Of a stretch of DNA of 21,851 nucleotides, positions 8,501 to 16,377 are shown in pieces. The stretch is from the NCBI GenBank assembly GCA_041263285.1, contig JBFSVS010000015.1, positions 1-21,851 of the forward strand, in the 5' to 3' direction. The stretch is from Acidiparvus fluvialis. Lineage in GTDB: Bacteria; Acidobacteriota; Holophagae; Holophagales; Holophagaceae. How positions within the stretch are numbered: the first letter of the stretch is position 1; every line of letters begins with the position of its first letter. The translations under genes and the position numbers were made by a program. The notes under the pieces are model-generated. The model did not search any database. It was given only the letters and a program-made list of their open reading frames with translations, and was not told where the DNA came from.

Positions 8501-9795
8501 GCCTGAATGCCTAAACGATGGAGTGTTGGTGCACGATTAAGCAGGACGGTATGCTCACGAATAACTTCTTCGAGCACATCCCATACCTCTGGGCGGCCTT
8601 CTTCTACTAGTTCTTTAGCTTGACGAATAGTGGCCGCATGACCTTTGTGTTCCAGTCGATTAAAGATAAAGGGCTTGAATAACTCAAGTGCCATTTTCTT
8701 GGGGATACCACATTGATGTAATTTAAGATCGGGACCCACGACAATGACCGAGCGTCCGGAATAGTCGACACGTTTGCCGAGGAGATTCTGGCGAAAACGA
8801 CCCTGTTTACCCTTGAGGGCATCAGAGAGGGATTTGAGGGGTCGATTCGAAACGCCACGAAGAATTCGGCCTCGCTTGCCATTCTCAAACAAAGCGTCAA
8901 CGGATTCTTGGAGCATACGTTTTTCATTACGCACGATCACTTCAGGTGCTTTGAGTTCCATGAGTTTTTTTAGTCGATTATTGCGATTAATAACCCGACG
9001 ATAAAGATCGTTTAAATCAGAGGTGGCAAAACGACCGCCATCAAGGGGTACCAAAGGGCGCAGTTCGGGGGGAAGCACGGGAACTACATCTAAAATCATC
9101 CACTCGGGACGATTACCCGAGCGAACAAAAGATTCGGCAACCTTAAGACGCTTGGCCAACTTACTACGCTTTTGAAGCGAAGGTTCGGATTTCATTTCGG
9201 CACGAAGAGCGATGGAAAGAGCACCAACATCAACCCGTCGCAAAAGTTCTTTGATAGCTTCAGCACCCATCTGGGCCTTAAAAGCATCCCCATAGAGCGA
9301 TCGATACTCGCGGAATTTATCTTCATTGAGAATCTCGCCTTCTTTGAGCGGAGTGCCTCCATTATCCGTAATGGTATAGGCCTCGAAATAAAGAATTTTT
9401 TCGAGATCCTTGAGGGGAATATCGAGCAAATACCCAATGCGACTCGGAACCCCTTTGAAGAACCAAACGTGACTGACGGGTGAAGCCAGTTGGATATGGC
9501 CCATGCGTTCACGTCGAACTGATTTTTTAGTTACTTCAACACCGCATTTGTCACAAATAACGTTTTTAAATTTCTGTCGTTTATATTTACCGCATAAGCA
9601 TTCCCAGTCACTCACGGGTCCGAAAATACGAGCACAGAAGAGTCCATCACGTTCGGGCTTTAGAGATCGATAATTGATCGTCTCAGGCTTCAGGACCTCT
9701 CCTCGTGACCACTGACGAATACGATCAGGGGAGGCAAGAGAGACTCGGATACATTCATAGGCGTTGATGTTTTGAACTTCTGGAAACATGGGCAA
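5536..9795 (-). CDS. rpoC: DNA-directed RNA polymerase subunit beta'
   Basis: Beta' subunit of RNA polymerase (1419 aa; E. coli 1407). The N-terminal zinc finger is intact: W64, C66, C68, C81 and C84 in the WECLCGKY...CDKCGVEV segment. The catalytic magnesium loop NADFDGDQMAVH starts at N454, so D456, D458 and D460 are the metal ligands. The bridge helix is near 785-810 (GARKGLADTALKTADSGYL). The second zinc site has C818, C894, C901 and C904, each within a few residues of E. coli C814, C888, C895 and C898. The trigger-loop segment GEPGTQLTMRTFHVGG is near 930-943. It is followed by a long insertion of the SI3 type before the C-terminal QDILKVQGEKALCAYL segment. AAGG precedes the ATG. It follows rpoB by 55 bases and is the last gene of the operon. 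Confidence 0.98.
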   Translation of the reverse strand: MPMFPEVQNINAYECIRVSLASPDRIRQWSRGEVLKPETINYRSLKPERDGLFCARIFGPVSDWECLCGKYKRQKFKNVICDKCGVEVTKKSVRRERMGHIQLASPVSHVWFFKGVPSRIGYLLDIPLKDLEKILYFEAYTITDNGGTPLKEGEILNEDKFREYRSLYGDAFKAQMGAEAIKELLRRVDVGALSIALRAEMKSEPSLQKRSKLAKRLKVAESFVRSGNRPEWMILDVVPVLPPELRPLVPLDGGRFATSDLNDLYRRVINRNNRLKKLMELKAPEVIVRNEKRMLQESVDALFENGKRGRILRGVSNRPLKSLSDALKGKQGRFRQNLLGKRVDYSGRSVIVVGPDLKLHQCGIPKKMALELFKPFIFNRLEHKGHAATIRQAKELVEEGRPEVWDVLEEVIREHTVLLNRAPTLHRLGIQAFQPVLVEGKAIQLHPLVCTAFNADFDGDQMAVHVPLSPMAQIEAKVLMMSTQNILNPANGRPNVVPSQDIVLGAYYLTKKRKNRKGEGKSFGSMNDVVSAHEAGLLDTHAIIKLRYTGELVDTEAWYLKDPKKNSEQEVFECPSEMKTNDMIETTVGRVIFNRALPKGFPYINGLLKKDGLLSLVVRSYKTKGPEMTIEMLDAMKEAGFTWAMKAGVSVGIDDLVVPASKSSLLDKASKEVREIEKESYEGRLDSATRYNRILEVWGKTSEQVAQDMMKELEHQNESNRYLNSIYILADSGARGSKTQIRQVAGMRGLMARPSGDIIETPITANFKEGLSVLDYFISTHGARKGLADTALKTADSGYLTRKLVDVAQDVIINEQDCQTVDGIEVAAIIMADGSVRSRLRDRIMGRVTLHDIVDPYDKTKVYVKSGEIISEDAAFAIETSGIVSVNIRSVLTCEARRGVCVQCYGLNLSTSRMVDIGEAVGVVAAQSIGEPGTQLTMRTFHVGGAASRTSEKSTHESQIGGVIKFEGLKGRFVTNRLGQVVSLTRNGYVLLTDAKGNERERYKITSGAVLKVKEGDKIEPKTTIAEWDPYNDLVLSEEDGTVAFEELELNISYQEEKDPISGNFRKKVIDPTDDKIHPHINIKGSGNKILRRYNIPTDAYLEVENGQGVKAGDVLSKTPRQQVKTSDITGGLPRVTELFEGRKSKEPAIITEIAGIVKFDKRIRGNQKVIVAPANAKEGEKTFEALIPRGKHILVQDGDEMKAGDKLTEGPISTQDILKVQGEKALCAYLVNEVQEVYRAQGVTINDKHIEVIIRQMMRWVQIEDVGDTPLIAEEKVDKHRFKEINLATTKELNEDGSAKKPATCIPLLLGITKASLTSESFISAASFQETTRVLTEAAMEGRVDYLRGLKENVILGRLIPAGTGMTAYRNLEIEEGQYPEPQVASNYTDEEFDDEYSMMAARIEQLDGLTQVEGEEI

Positions 9796-9850
9796 CCTTT
9801 TTTAAACGAGAAAAAATGAAGGAAAAAGAAGGAACGAGTAAAAAATAAAG

Positions 9851-12800
9851 TTAAGCATCAAGCGAGAAGGCCGTGGGGTCTTCCTGCATCGATTCGGGAT
9901 CAAGTTGATCTTGAGTCAACATCTCGACATCGATGCAAAGGGCATTCAGTTCTTTGCGAACTACGTTGAAGCTTTCAGGAAGACCGGGGTCCTTAATAGG
10001 CTCACCCTTAATGATGGCTTGGTAAATTTGAGTTCGGCCAAACATATCATCAGATTTATAAGTTAGAAGTTCTTGAAGAACATGGGCGGCTCCATAGGCT
10101 TCAAGGGCCCAAACTTCCATCTCCCCAAAACGCTGGCCACCAAATTGAGCTTTTCCACCCAACGGTTGTTGCGTGATCAATGAATAGGGTCCAATGCTTC
10201 GAGCATGAATCTTGTTGTCGACTAAGTGATGGAGTTTAAGCATATAGACGCAACCAACCGTGACAGGTTGTTCGAAAGCTTCGCCCGTAATGCCATCCAA
10301 AAGAAGAGCCTTGCCATCGGGCATATTAATGACTTCTTTCTCACCAGTAAAAAGATTCATTCGATCGATACTGACATTCACACCGGGACCTACGGGCATC
10401 TTGTCATGGGCTTTTTTAAGGGCGCTTTTAATATCGGACTCGCGAGCACCATCAAAAACAGGGGTTGCAAAATGAACGCCAAGAACTTTACCGGCCCAGC
10501 CCAAATGACATTCTAGAACCTGACCGATATTCATACGGCTAGGAACGCCCAGGGGATTAAGCACAATATCTACAGGGGTACCGTCAGATAAATAGGGCAT
10601 ATCTTCAATCGGAAGAATGCGCGAGACCACGCCCTTGTTTCCATGGCGGCCAGCCATCTTATCGCCCACTTGTAATTTACGCTTTACCGCAACATAGACT
10701 TTGACGGTCTTGAGAACACCGGGCATTAATTCATCGCCGCGTGTTAAGCGATCCCGGCGATTGTTAAGGTTATCTCGAAGTACCGCAAGTTTACTTTTAG
10801 TTCGGTTGAGTTCCTCATGAACCTGGGTCTCAATACGCTCTTTACCGGCGACTACACTCACATTTTCGAATGCATGATACGCGATAACTTCGAGCATATT
10901 CTGAGTGAGTTTCTTTCCCTTGGGAAGAATTTCTCTACCTTCGTGATCCAGAAGTGCTTTATCGAGTTCTCGCCCTTTGAGTAGATTGATGATCCGTTTT
11001 TTGGCTTCAGCACGGGTAATGCGTTCTTCGTCGGATAAGTCTTTTTCCCACTTTGCCATAGTTTCGGATTCAATAAATTCCGTACGAGCATCTTTCTTTT
11101 GGCCCTTGCGGGTGAAAACCTTAACATCGACCACTGTTCCTTCAATCCCCGGAGGGAGCGTAAGGCTTGCATCTTTTACATCACTAGCTTTTTCACCAAA
11201 AATAGCCCGAAGCAGTTTTTCTTCGGGAGACAGTACCGTCTCACCCTTGGGTGTTACTTTGCCAACAAGGATATCCCCATGTTTGACGGTGGCACCAATG
11301 TGAATGATCCCGCTTTCATCGAGGTTTTTAAGGGCTTCTTCTCGCACCTGTGGAATATCTCGCGTGATCTCTTCGGGACCGAGTTTTGTATCACGAGCAT
11401 GAATTTCAAATTCTTCAATATGAATAGAGGTGTAAAGGTCCTCTTTAACAACACGTTCGCTGATCAAAATAGCGTCTTCAAAGTTGTATCCTCTCCAAGG
11501 CATGTAGGCTGCTACGAGATTGCGACCTAAGCTCAGCTCGCCCTGGTCAGTGCACGGACCATCCGCAATGATTTGTCCGGACTCGACAAATTCACCTTTT
11601 TGGACGAGTGGCTTTTGATTGATGCAGGTATTTTGATTGGATCGAGCAAATTTAACGAGGGTGTAAATATCTACGCCACTCTCTTCACCGGAAGTATCGG
11701 GATCATCTTCAACCCGAACCACGATACGGTTTGCATCGACCGTTTCCACAATACCTGAGCGGCGACAGACCACACATGCGCCTGAATCTTTTGCCGCCGT
11801 ATATTCCATGCCCGTACCAACAATGGGAGCCTCGGTACGAATCAAGGGAACAGCCTGACGCTGCATATTTGCACCCATCAGGGCTCGATTCGCATCGTCA
11901 TTTTCCAAGAATGGAATGAGGCTAGCGGCAACCGACACCACTTGTTTGGGGCTTACGTCCATTAAAGTGACGCGCTGTCGCTCAATGATTTTGGTTTCTC
12001 CGGCGATACGAGCCGTGACAAATTCATCGAGAATCTGACCCGCTTCATTAACATTGATATTGGCTTGGCCAATGATGTGCTCATCTTCTTCCCATGCTGA
12101 AAGATAAAAAGCGTGAATTTCATACTTAGCGGGACGTTTACCATTTTTATCAAGGGTACGATTTAAGGTTTCAAGTTCCTGAAGTGAGACGACTTGTTTG
12201 TAGGGCGAATTAATGGCTTTGATCTCTTTGTCACTTAGAGGAAGACCGGTTTTAGGATTAACCAAAGTAATGTCTTTAGTTGTGACATCCCCCACTGAAG
12301 TGATGCGGGCGAATTGCAAGATCTTTCCATCTTGAACCTTAAGGTAGGGTGATTCGATAAAACCAAATTCACTAATACGGGCGTAACAACTTAACGAACT
12401 AATAAGCCCAATATTTGGACCTTCGGGTGTTTCGATGGGACAAACGCGCCCATAGTGAGACGTGTGGACGTCTCGAACTTCGAAGCCCGCTCGATCGCGA
12501 CTAAGACCACCCGGTCCAAGTGCTGAAAGGCGGCGCTTGTGGGTGATTTCGGAGAGGGGATTGGTTTGATCCATAAATTGAGAAAGCTGACTGGATCCAA
12601 AGAACTCTTTCATTGCAGCAATCACGGGTTTGCTATTAATGAGATCTTGGACTTTCAATGGGTTATTAGGGTCTTGCGCTGCTGAGAATTTCTCTTTAAT
12701 GGACCGCTGAACTCGAACGAGGCCTACGCGGAAACTATTTTCTAGAAGTTCGCCCACGCTTCGAACACGACGATTGCCCAAATGATCGATATCATCAGCG

Positions 12801-14371
12801 CGGACCGGTGCTATTTCACCGAAGTCTTGACGAGTCGTGTCATATTTCTTCAAGCGAAGAAGATAATGAATCGTTTGAATGAAGTCATTAGCGGTGAGCG
12901 TGCGTTGCCCAAGATCTGTGGTGAGGCCCAATTTGGCATTGAGTTTGTGGCGACCCACTTTACTTAGGTCATACTTATCAGAATCAAAGAACATACCATA
13001 CAGTAATTTGCGACTTGAGTCTGTGGTCGCGGGCTCTCCTGGACGAATTTTTTTAAATATTTCCTTGGCGGCCTCTTCTGGGTCTTCGGTGTGATCTTTA
13101 GCTAAACTTTCAGATAAAACCTTACCCGTCGGATCATTCTCTGGGAAACAGACGGAGAATTCGTCGATGCTATTCGCCATCAACATTTCAAGATGAGTCT
13201 GGAGAAAGGGCTGATTAGCCTCAAGGAGAATTTCTCCTGTTTTCATATTGACGATATCTTCGATAACCACGGCTCCGTCAAGCACATTGCGATTCACGGC
13301 AATTTCATCAATACCGGCTTTGAGAATTTGCTCCATTACACGCTTGGTGATCTTTTTACCTTTTGCCACAAGGATTTCTTTTCCTTTTTTGCTTTTGACA
13401 TTTTCCTCAACAGATTTTCCGATGATTGCTTCGCAGGGTTTAACAAAGAGCTCTTTTTTACGAATAGTGAATAGAGCTGATCCGTAGAAGTTTTTTAATA
13501 GCGAAGCATTATCAGCAAGAACGTCATCAAAAAGACCTAGGGCTCGAAGAAACGTAGACCCTAAGAATTTACGCTTACGATCAATGCGCGCATACATGAG
13601 ACCCTTGGTATCGAGTTCAAACTCAACCCACGAACCGCGATAAGGAATGATTTGGGCACTGTAGATAGTTTTATCTTCGTTGATAGCAAAGAATGCACCT
13701 GGGCTTCGATGAAGTTGTGAGACGATGACACGCTCGGTGCCATTCACAATAAAAGTTCCACTATCGGTCATGACGGGTAGATCCCCGAAATAAACTTCAG
13801 CCTCTTGACTTTCTTTGAGTTTCCGTTTGCCCTTATCGTCTTTATCCCACTGAGTAAAAGCCACTTTAATTTTGATTGAAGCCGAAAGAGTCGCACCTCG
13901 CTCGCGACACTCCTCTGGACTCATTTTGTGCTTTAAGAAGACGGGGGATTGGCAAATATCGCAGATGGTTGCTTGATTCTTATTGCGAGTTCCGCAATTC
14001 GGACAATCAACTGCGGGATCCGTAGGGTGATCGGAAACAATACTGTGATCACATTTTTTACATTTAGTTCGAAGATGTTCAAGCCCAGAGAATTTTTCAC
14101 ATTGGCAGGCCCAATGGCCGACAATGTAATCTTTGAATTGAACCATTAGGGTCGCATCACTTCCATCGGCTTCTTTTCCGTTGTGCACAGGGAACATCGA
14201 TTCAAATACAGCTTTGAGTCCACGAACATCTCGCTCCGTATGCAAGAGATTCATTTGGACAAATTCATCATAGCTTTTCTTTTGGATATCGATCAGATTA
14301 GGGATCGGAACCAACGAAGGAATTTTGGAGAAATTTTTTCGTTGGCGATAAATATTTTGCTGAACGCTCAT
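9851..14371 (-). CDS. rpoB: DNA-directed RNA polymerase subunit beta with a cysteine-rich insertion
   Basis: Beta subunit (1506 aa, longer than E. coli 1342). The rifampicin pocket reads GSSQLSQFMDQTNPLSEI then THKRRLSALGPGGL. Q598, D601, H611 and S616 correspond to E. coli Q513, D516, H526 and S531, with no resistance substitution at these positions. The catalytic lysines lie in GDKMAGRHGNKG, and the C-terminal FGGQRFGEMEVWALEAYGAA block is present. Odd feature: residues about 85-145 form an insertion absent from E. coli beta, between FKDYIVG and SPEECRERG. It has cysteines at 89, 91, 104, 107, 123, 126, 137 and 140, arranged as CxC/CxxC and CxxC/CxxC. That suggests two zinc sites near the beta1-lobe. 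There is also a lineage-type insertion before the GDELMPGVLK segment. GGAG lies 10 bases upstream of the start. It follows a 299-base gap after rplL. Confidence 0.98.
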   Translation of the reverse strand: MSVQQNIYRQRKNFSKIPSLVPIPNLIDIQKKSYDEFVQMNLLHTERDVRGLKAVFESMFPVHNGKEADGSDATLMVQFKDYIVGHWACQCEKFSGLEHLRTKCKKCDHSIVSDHPTDPAVDCPNCGTRNKNQATICDICQSPVFLKHKMSPEECRERGATLSASIKIKVAFTQWDKDDKGKRKLKESQEAEVYFGDLPVMTDSGTFIVNGTERVIVSQLHRSPGAFFAINEDKTIYSAQIIPYRGSWVEFELDTKGLMYARIDRKRKFLGSTFLRALGLFDDVLADNASLLKNFYGSALFTIRKKELFVKPCEAIIGKSVEENVKSKKGKEILVAKGKKITKRVMEQILKAGIDEIAVNRNVLDGAVVIEDIVNMKTGEILLEANQPFLQTHLEMLMANSIDEFSVCFPENDPTGKVLSESLAKDHTEDPEEAAKEIFKKIRPGEPATTDSSRKLLYGMFFDSDKYDLSKVGRHKLNAKLGLTTDLGQRTLTANDFIQTIHYLLRLKKYDTTRQDFGEIAPVRADDIDHLGNRRVRSVGELLENSFRVGLVRVQRSIKEKFSAAQDPNNPLKVQDLINSKPVIAAMKEFFGSSQLSQFMDQTNPLSEITHKRRLSALGPGGLSRDRAGFEVRDVHTSHYGRVCPIETPEGPNIGLISSLSCYARISEFGFIESPYLKVQDGKILQFARITSVGDVTTKDITLVNPKTGLPLSDKEIKAINSPYKQVVSLQELETLNRTLDKNGKRPAKYEIHAFYLSAWEEDEHIIGQANINVNEAGQILDEFVTARIAGETKIIERQRVTLMDVSPKQVVSVAASLIPFLENDDANRALMGANMQRQAVPLIRTEAPIVGTGMEYTAAKDSGACVVCRRSGIVETVDANRIVVRVEDDPDTSGEESGVDIYTLVKFARSNQNTCINQKPLVQKGEFVESGQIIADGPCTDQGELSLGRNLVAAYMPWRGYNFEDAILISERVVKEDLYTSIHIEEFEIHARDTKLGPEEITRDIPQVREEALKNLDESGIIHIGATVKHGDILVGKVTPKGETVLSPEEKLLRAIFGEKASDVKDASLTLPPGIEGTVVDVKVFTRKGQKKDARTEFIESETMAKWEKDLSDEERITRAEAKKRIINLLKGRELDKALLDHEGREILPKGKKLTQNMLEVIAYHAFENVSVVAGKERIETQVHEELNRTKSKLAVLRDNLNNRRDRLTRGDELMPGVLKTVKVYVAVKRKLQVGDKMAGRHGNKGVVSRILPIEDMPYLSDGTPVDIVLNPLGVPSRMNIGQVLECHLGWAGKVLGVHFATPVFDGARESDIKSALKKAHDKMPVGPGVNVSIDRMNLFTGEKEVINMPDGKALLLDGITGEAFEQPVTVGCVYMLKLHHLVDNKIHARSIGPYSLITQQPLGGKAQFGGQRFGEMEVWALEAYGAAHVLQELLTYKSDDMFGRTQIYQAIIKGEPIKDPGLPESFNVVRKELNALCIDVEMLTQDQLDPESMQEDPTAFSLDA

Positions 14372-14390
14372 GGGTATGTCGCTCCAAGAA

Positions 14391-14408
14391 CTGATCGGGT
14401 AGGATCAG
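14391..14408 (-). promoter_or_regulatory. Hairpin just upstream of the rpoB ribosome-binding site
   Basis: CTGATC and GATCAG form a perfect 6-base stem around a 6-base loop, ending about 6 bases before the rpoB GGAG site. It could influence rpoB translation or mRNA processing. No direct regulatory evidence is visible. Confidence 0.4.
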
Positions 14409-14459
14409 GTGTGCCAAGATGCCGAACTAGAGAATAAAAAAACAAGGGATAGCAATAAA

Positions 14460-14483
14460 AACCCTAGGAGCCCCAAAGGGGTT
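14460..14483 (-). promoter_or_regulatory. Overlapping alternative stems with a U-tract in the rplL-rpoB gap
   Basis: In minus-strand RNA, AACCCC (14483-14478) can pair either with the adjacent GGGG (14474-14471) across a 3-base loop, or with the later GGGTT (14464-14460), which runs into a U-tract. The two pairings exclude each other, as in an attenuator. The stems are short, so this is tentative. Confidence 0.33.
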
Positions 14484-14616
14484 CGAGAGTTAGACGCAAA
14501 AAATGTGTGAGCAGTTGTTGATGTATCGCAACCAAGGGCCTATCAAGCGGGGTTTACGAAAGGGCTTAAGTATGAATTAAACCAAGAATTAAGAATAACA
14601 CTAGACGCCTTTAGGT

Positions 14617-14652
14617 CCTAGCCAGGAATCTAACAAACGATCCCTGGCTAGG
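14617..14652 (-). promoter_or_regulatory. Large rplL-rpoB intergenic hairpin (attenuator or RNase III site)
   Basis: CCTAGCCAGG (14643-14652, read on the minus strand) pairs perfectly with CCTGGCTAGG (14617-14626). In RNA the stem extends inward by four more pairs, including one G-U, to an 8-base loop. It starts 18 bases after the rplL stop and has no adjacent U-tract. In E. coli the equivalent gap holds a partial terminator and an RNase III site that set the ratio of L7/L12 to beta. The same role here is inference from position and structure. Confidence 0.6.
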
Positions 14653-14670
14653 CCCAATGAGGCCATTAAG

Positions 14671-15051
14671 TTACTTGATCGTAACTTTTGCGCCGGCGGC
14701 TTCTAGTTTTTCTTTCATCTTTGCAGCTTCGTCCTTGGAGAGCCCTGATTTGACTTCCTTGGGAGCGCCGTCAACAAGATCCTTGGCTTCTTTCAATCCG
14801 AGTCCTGAGACAACTTCGCGGATAGCTTTGATGACGCTAAGTTTGTTAGCGCCGCCATCCGTTAATTCGACTGAGAATTCAGTTTGTTCTTCAGCACCTG
14901 CTGAAGCAGCAGCTCCGCCCACTGGGGCAGCGACCGCAGCGGCAGCTGCTGAGACGCCAAAACGTTCTTCAAGGGATTTGACCAAGTTAGCCAAATCAAG
15001 AACGGTCATGGATTCAATTTCACTGATGAATTGATCCGAAGTGAGTGCCAT
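14671..15051 (-). CDS. rplL: 50S ribosomal protein L7/L12
   Basis: Stalk protein of the large subunit (126 aa), which recruits translation GTPases such as EF-Tu. The N-terminal dimerisation helix region (1-30) is followed by the typical flexible Ala/Gly/Glu-rich hinge at about 34-56 and the C-terminal domain. The latter contains the conserved KLSVIKAIREVVSGLGLKEA stretch and a DLVDGAPKEVK segment. A strong AGGAGG lies 5 bases before the ATG. It sits 49 bases after rplJ, as in the standard rplJL pair, and is followed by the attenuator-like hairpin. Confidence 0.98.
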   Translation of the reverse strand: MALTSDQFISEIESMTVLDLANLVKSLEERFGVSAAAAAVAAPVGGAAASAGAEEQTEFSVELTDGGANKLSVIKAIREVVSGLGLKEAKDLVDGAPKEVKSGLSKDEAAKMKEKLEAAGAKVTIK

Positions 15052-15100
15052 GGTGGCCTCCTAAAAAATAAAGTGGTTGAGAAAATTAAAAAGGATTAAA

Positions 15101-15592
15101 TTATTGCCCTTGCTCTTTTTGCTTGCGGATTGCATCGAGCGTAATCGCAAGACCCGAGATGGGGGATTTGATGAGGTATAGTAACTTTGCAATCAGGACT
15201 TCGCGACTAGGCAGATTCGCTAGTTGCTGAATGTCTTTGAGTGCTAAGGGTTTTCCATCGGACAGACCCGCTTTGAAAGTTACCGCGGGATTATCTTTCA
15301 AGAAATCGTTTAGAACCTTGGCAAAAGCCACCATATCTTCCTGGGTGGTTGCTACGGAACTCGCGCCTTTGAAATAAGGGGAAAGAGACTCGAATACGGT
15401 ATCTTTAACCGCGAGCCGAAGAAGCGTGTTCTTACCCACTCGGTATTGACCTTTATGATCCCGAACAGATTTTCTAAATGCTGTGTCGGTTTCAACAGTC
15501 AGACCTTTGAATTCAAGGACGATCGCTGACTTGGCGATCGTAAACGTTTGCTTGAGTTCGGTGAGTTCGGTGACTTTTTTATTTTTTTCCAT
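15101..15592 (-). CDS. rplJ: 50S ribosomal protein L10
   Basis: Stalk-base protein (163 aa) that anchors L7/L12 dimers to 23S rRNA. The N-terminal RNA-binding domain includes AIVLEFKGLTVE, FRKSVRDHKGQYRVGKNTL and the ATTQEDMVAFAKVL region. The C-terminal helix IKSPISGLAITLDAIRKQKE provides the L7/L12 docking site. Two ATG codons are adjacent. GAGG lies 6 bases before the second (15592) and only 3 before the first (15595), so I favour the second. The site overlaps the rplA stop codon, which implies translational coupling. Because the rplA-rplJ gap is only a few bases, there is no room for a separate E. coli-type L10 leader. Confidence 0.96.
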   Translation of the reverse strand: MEKNKKVTELTELKQTFTIAKSAIVLEFKGLTVETDTAFRKSVRDHKGQYRVGKNTLLRLAVKDTVFESLSPYFKGASSVATTQEDMVAFAKVLNDFLKDNPAVTFKAGLSDGKPLALKDIQQLANLPSREVLIAKLLYLIKSPISGLAITLDAIRKQKEQGQ

Positions 15593-15600
15593 CATCTACC

Positions 15601-16296
15601 TCACTTCGTCTCAAAATTGGTTGTAGATAAAGCCACCGAGGGTCCCATCGTTGATGCGATGAAGGCGGTCTTAACATATTTACCCTTCGAGGAAGCAGGT
15701 TTTGCTTTCACGACAGCATCGAGAAGGGCCTGAGTATTTTCTTGTAGTTTTTCAATCCCAAAAGACAATTTGCCGACTGGGGCATGAATAATGCCGTCCT
15801 TATCAACGCGGTACTCCACTTTACCCGCTTTGATATCTCTGACTGCCTTAGCCACGTCAAAGGTAACGGTTCCGGTCTTGGGATTCGGCATGAGACCCTT
15901 GGGACCCAATACTTTTCCCAAGCGCCCTACCCCTTTCATCATGTCAGGGGTCGCCACAAGTGCATCAAAATCAATGAAGCCCCCGGCGATCTTTTCTACT
16001 AGGTCATCTCCACCTACTAGATCAGCTCCCGCTGATTCAGCTTCTTTAATTTTTTCTCCAGTAGCAACAACAGCCACTTTCATGGACTTTCCAGTTCCAT
16101 GGGGAAGGACAATCGTGCCGCGTACCATTTGGTCAGCTTGTCGTGGATCAACACCAAGACGCATGTGAATCTCAACGGTTTCATCAAACTTGGCAAAGGC
16201 CACATCTTTGACGACCGATAAGGCTTCCTTAAGGTCATGGGGGCGATCAGCAACTTTGGAGGAGGCCGCCAAGTATTTTTTACCTGTCTTTGCCAT
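15601..16296 (-). CDS. rplA: 50S ribosomal protein L1
   Basis: L1-stalk protein (231 aa), binding 23S rRNA at the E site; in E. coli it also represses the L11-L1 mRNA. Recognisable segments are MAKTGKKY at the start, FDETVEIHMRLGVDPRQADQ, VRGTIVLPHGTGK, LGPKGLMPNPKTGTVT and the C-terminal MGPSVALST. The ATG at 16296 has GGAG 6 bases upstream and matches the family N-terminus. An upstream in-frame ATG at 16353 would add 19 residues that do not resemble L1. A short CCGCA/TGCGG hairpin (16320-16335) lies in the 81-base gap after rplK. Confidence 0.98.
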   Translation of the reverse strand: MAKTGKKYLAASSKVADRPHDLKEALSVVKDVAFAKFDETVEIHMRLGVDPRQADQMVRGTIVLPHGTGKSMKVAVVATGEKIKEAESAGADLVGGDDLVEKIAGGFIDFDALVATPDMMKGVGRLGKVLGPKGLMPNPKTGTVTFDVAKAVRDIKAGKVEYRVDKDGIIHAPVGKLSFGIEKLQENTQALLDAVVKAKPASSKGKYVKTAFIASTMGPSVALSTTNFETK

Positions 16297-16377
16297 CAAA
16301 TACTCCTTTTTTTGATCTCCCGCAGATCGGTGCGGTAACCGGGGGAAAAGCACGTCGCTCTTCCACCAAATAGATAA

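Noticed and set aside
12512..12604. Possible rifampicin-resistance substitutions in RpoB
   Set aside because: The pocket residues equivalent to E. coli Q513, D516, H526 and S531 are all the sensitive type; the N-to-T change after D-Q is common variation.
14657..15034. 125-residue open frame opposite rplL
   Set aside because: It is antisense to the Ala-rich L7/L12 gene; its composition mirrors the GC-rich hinge codons and it has no recognisable domain.
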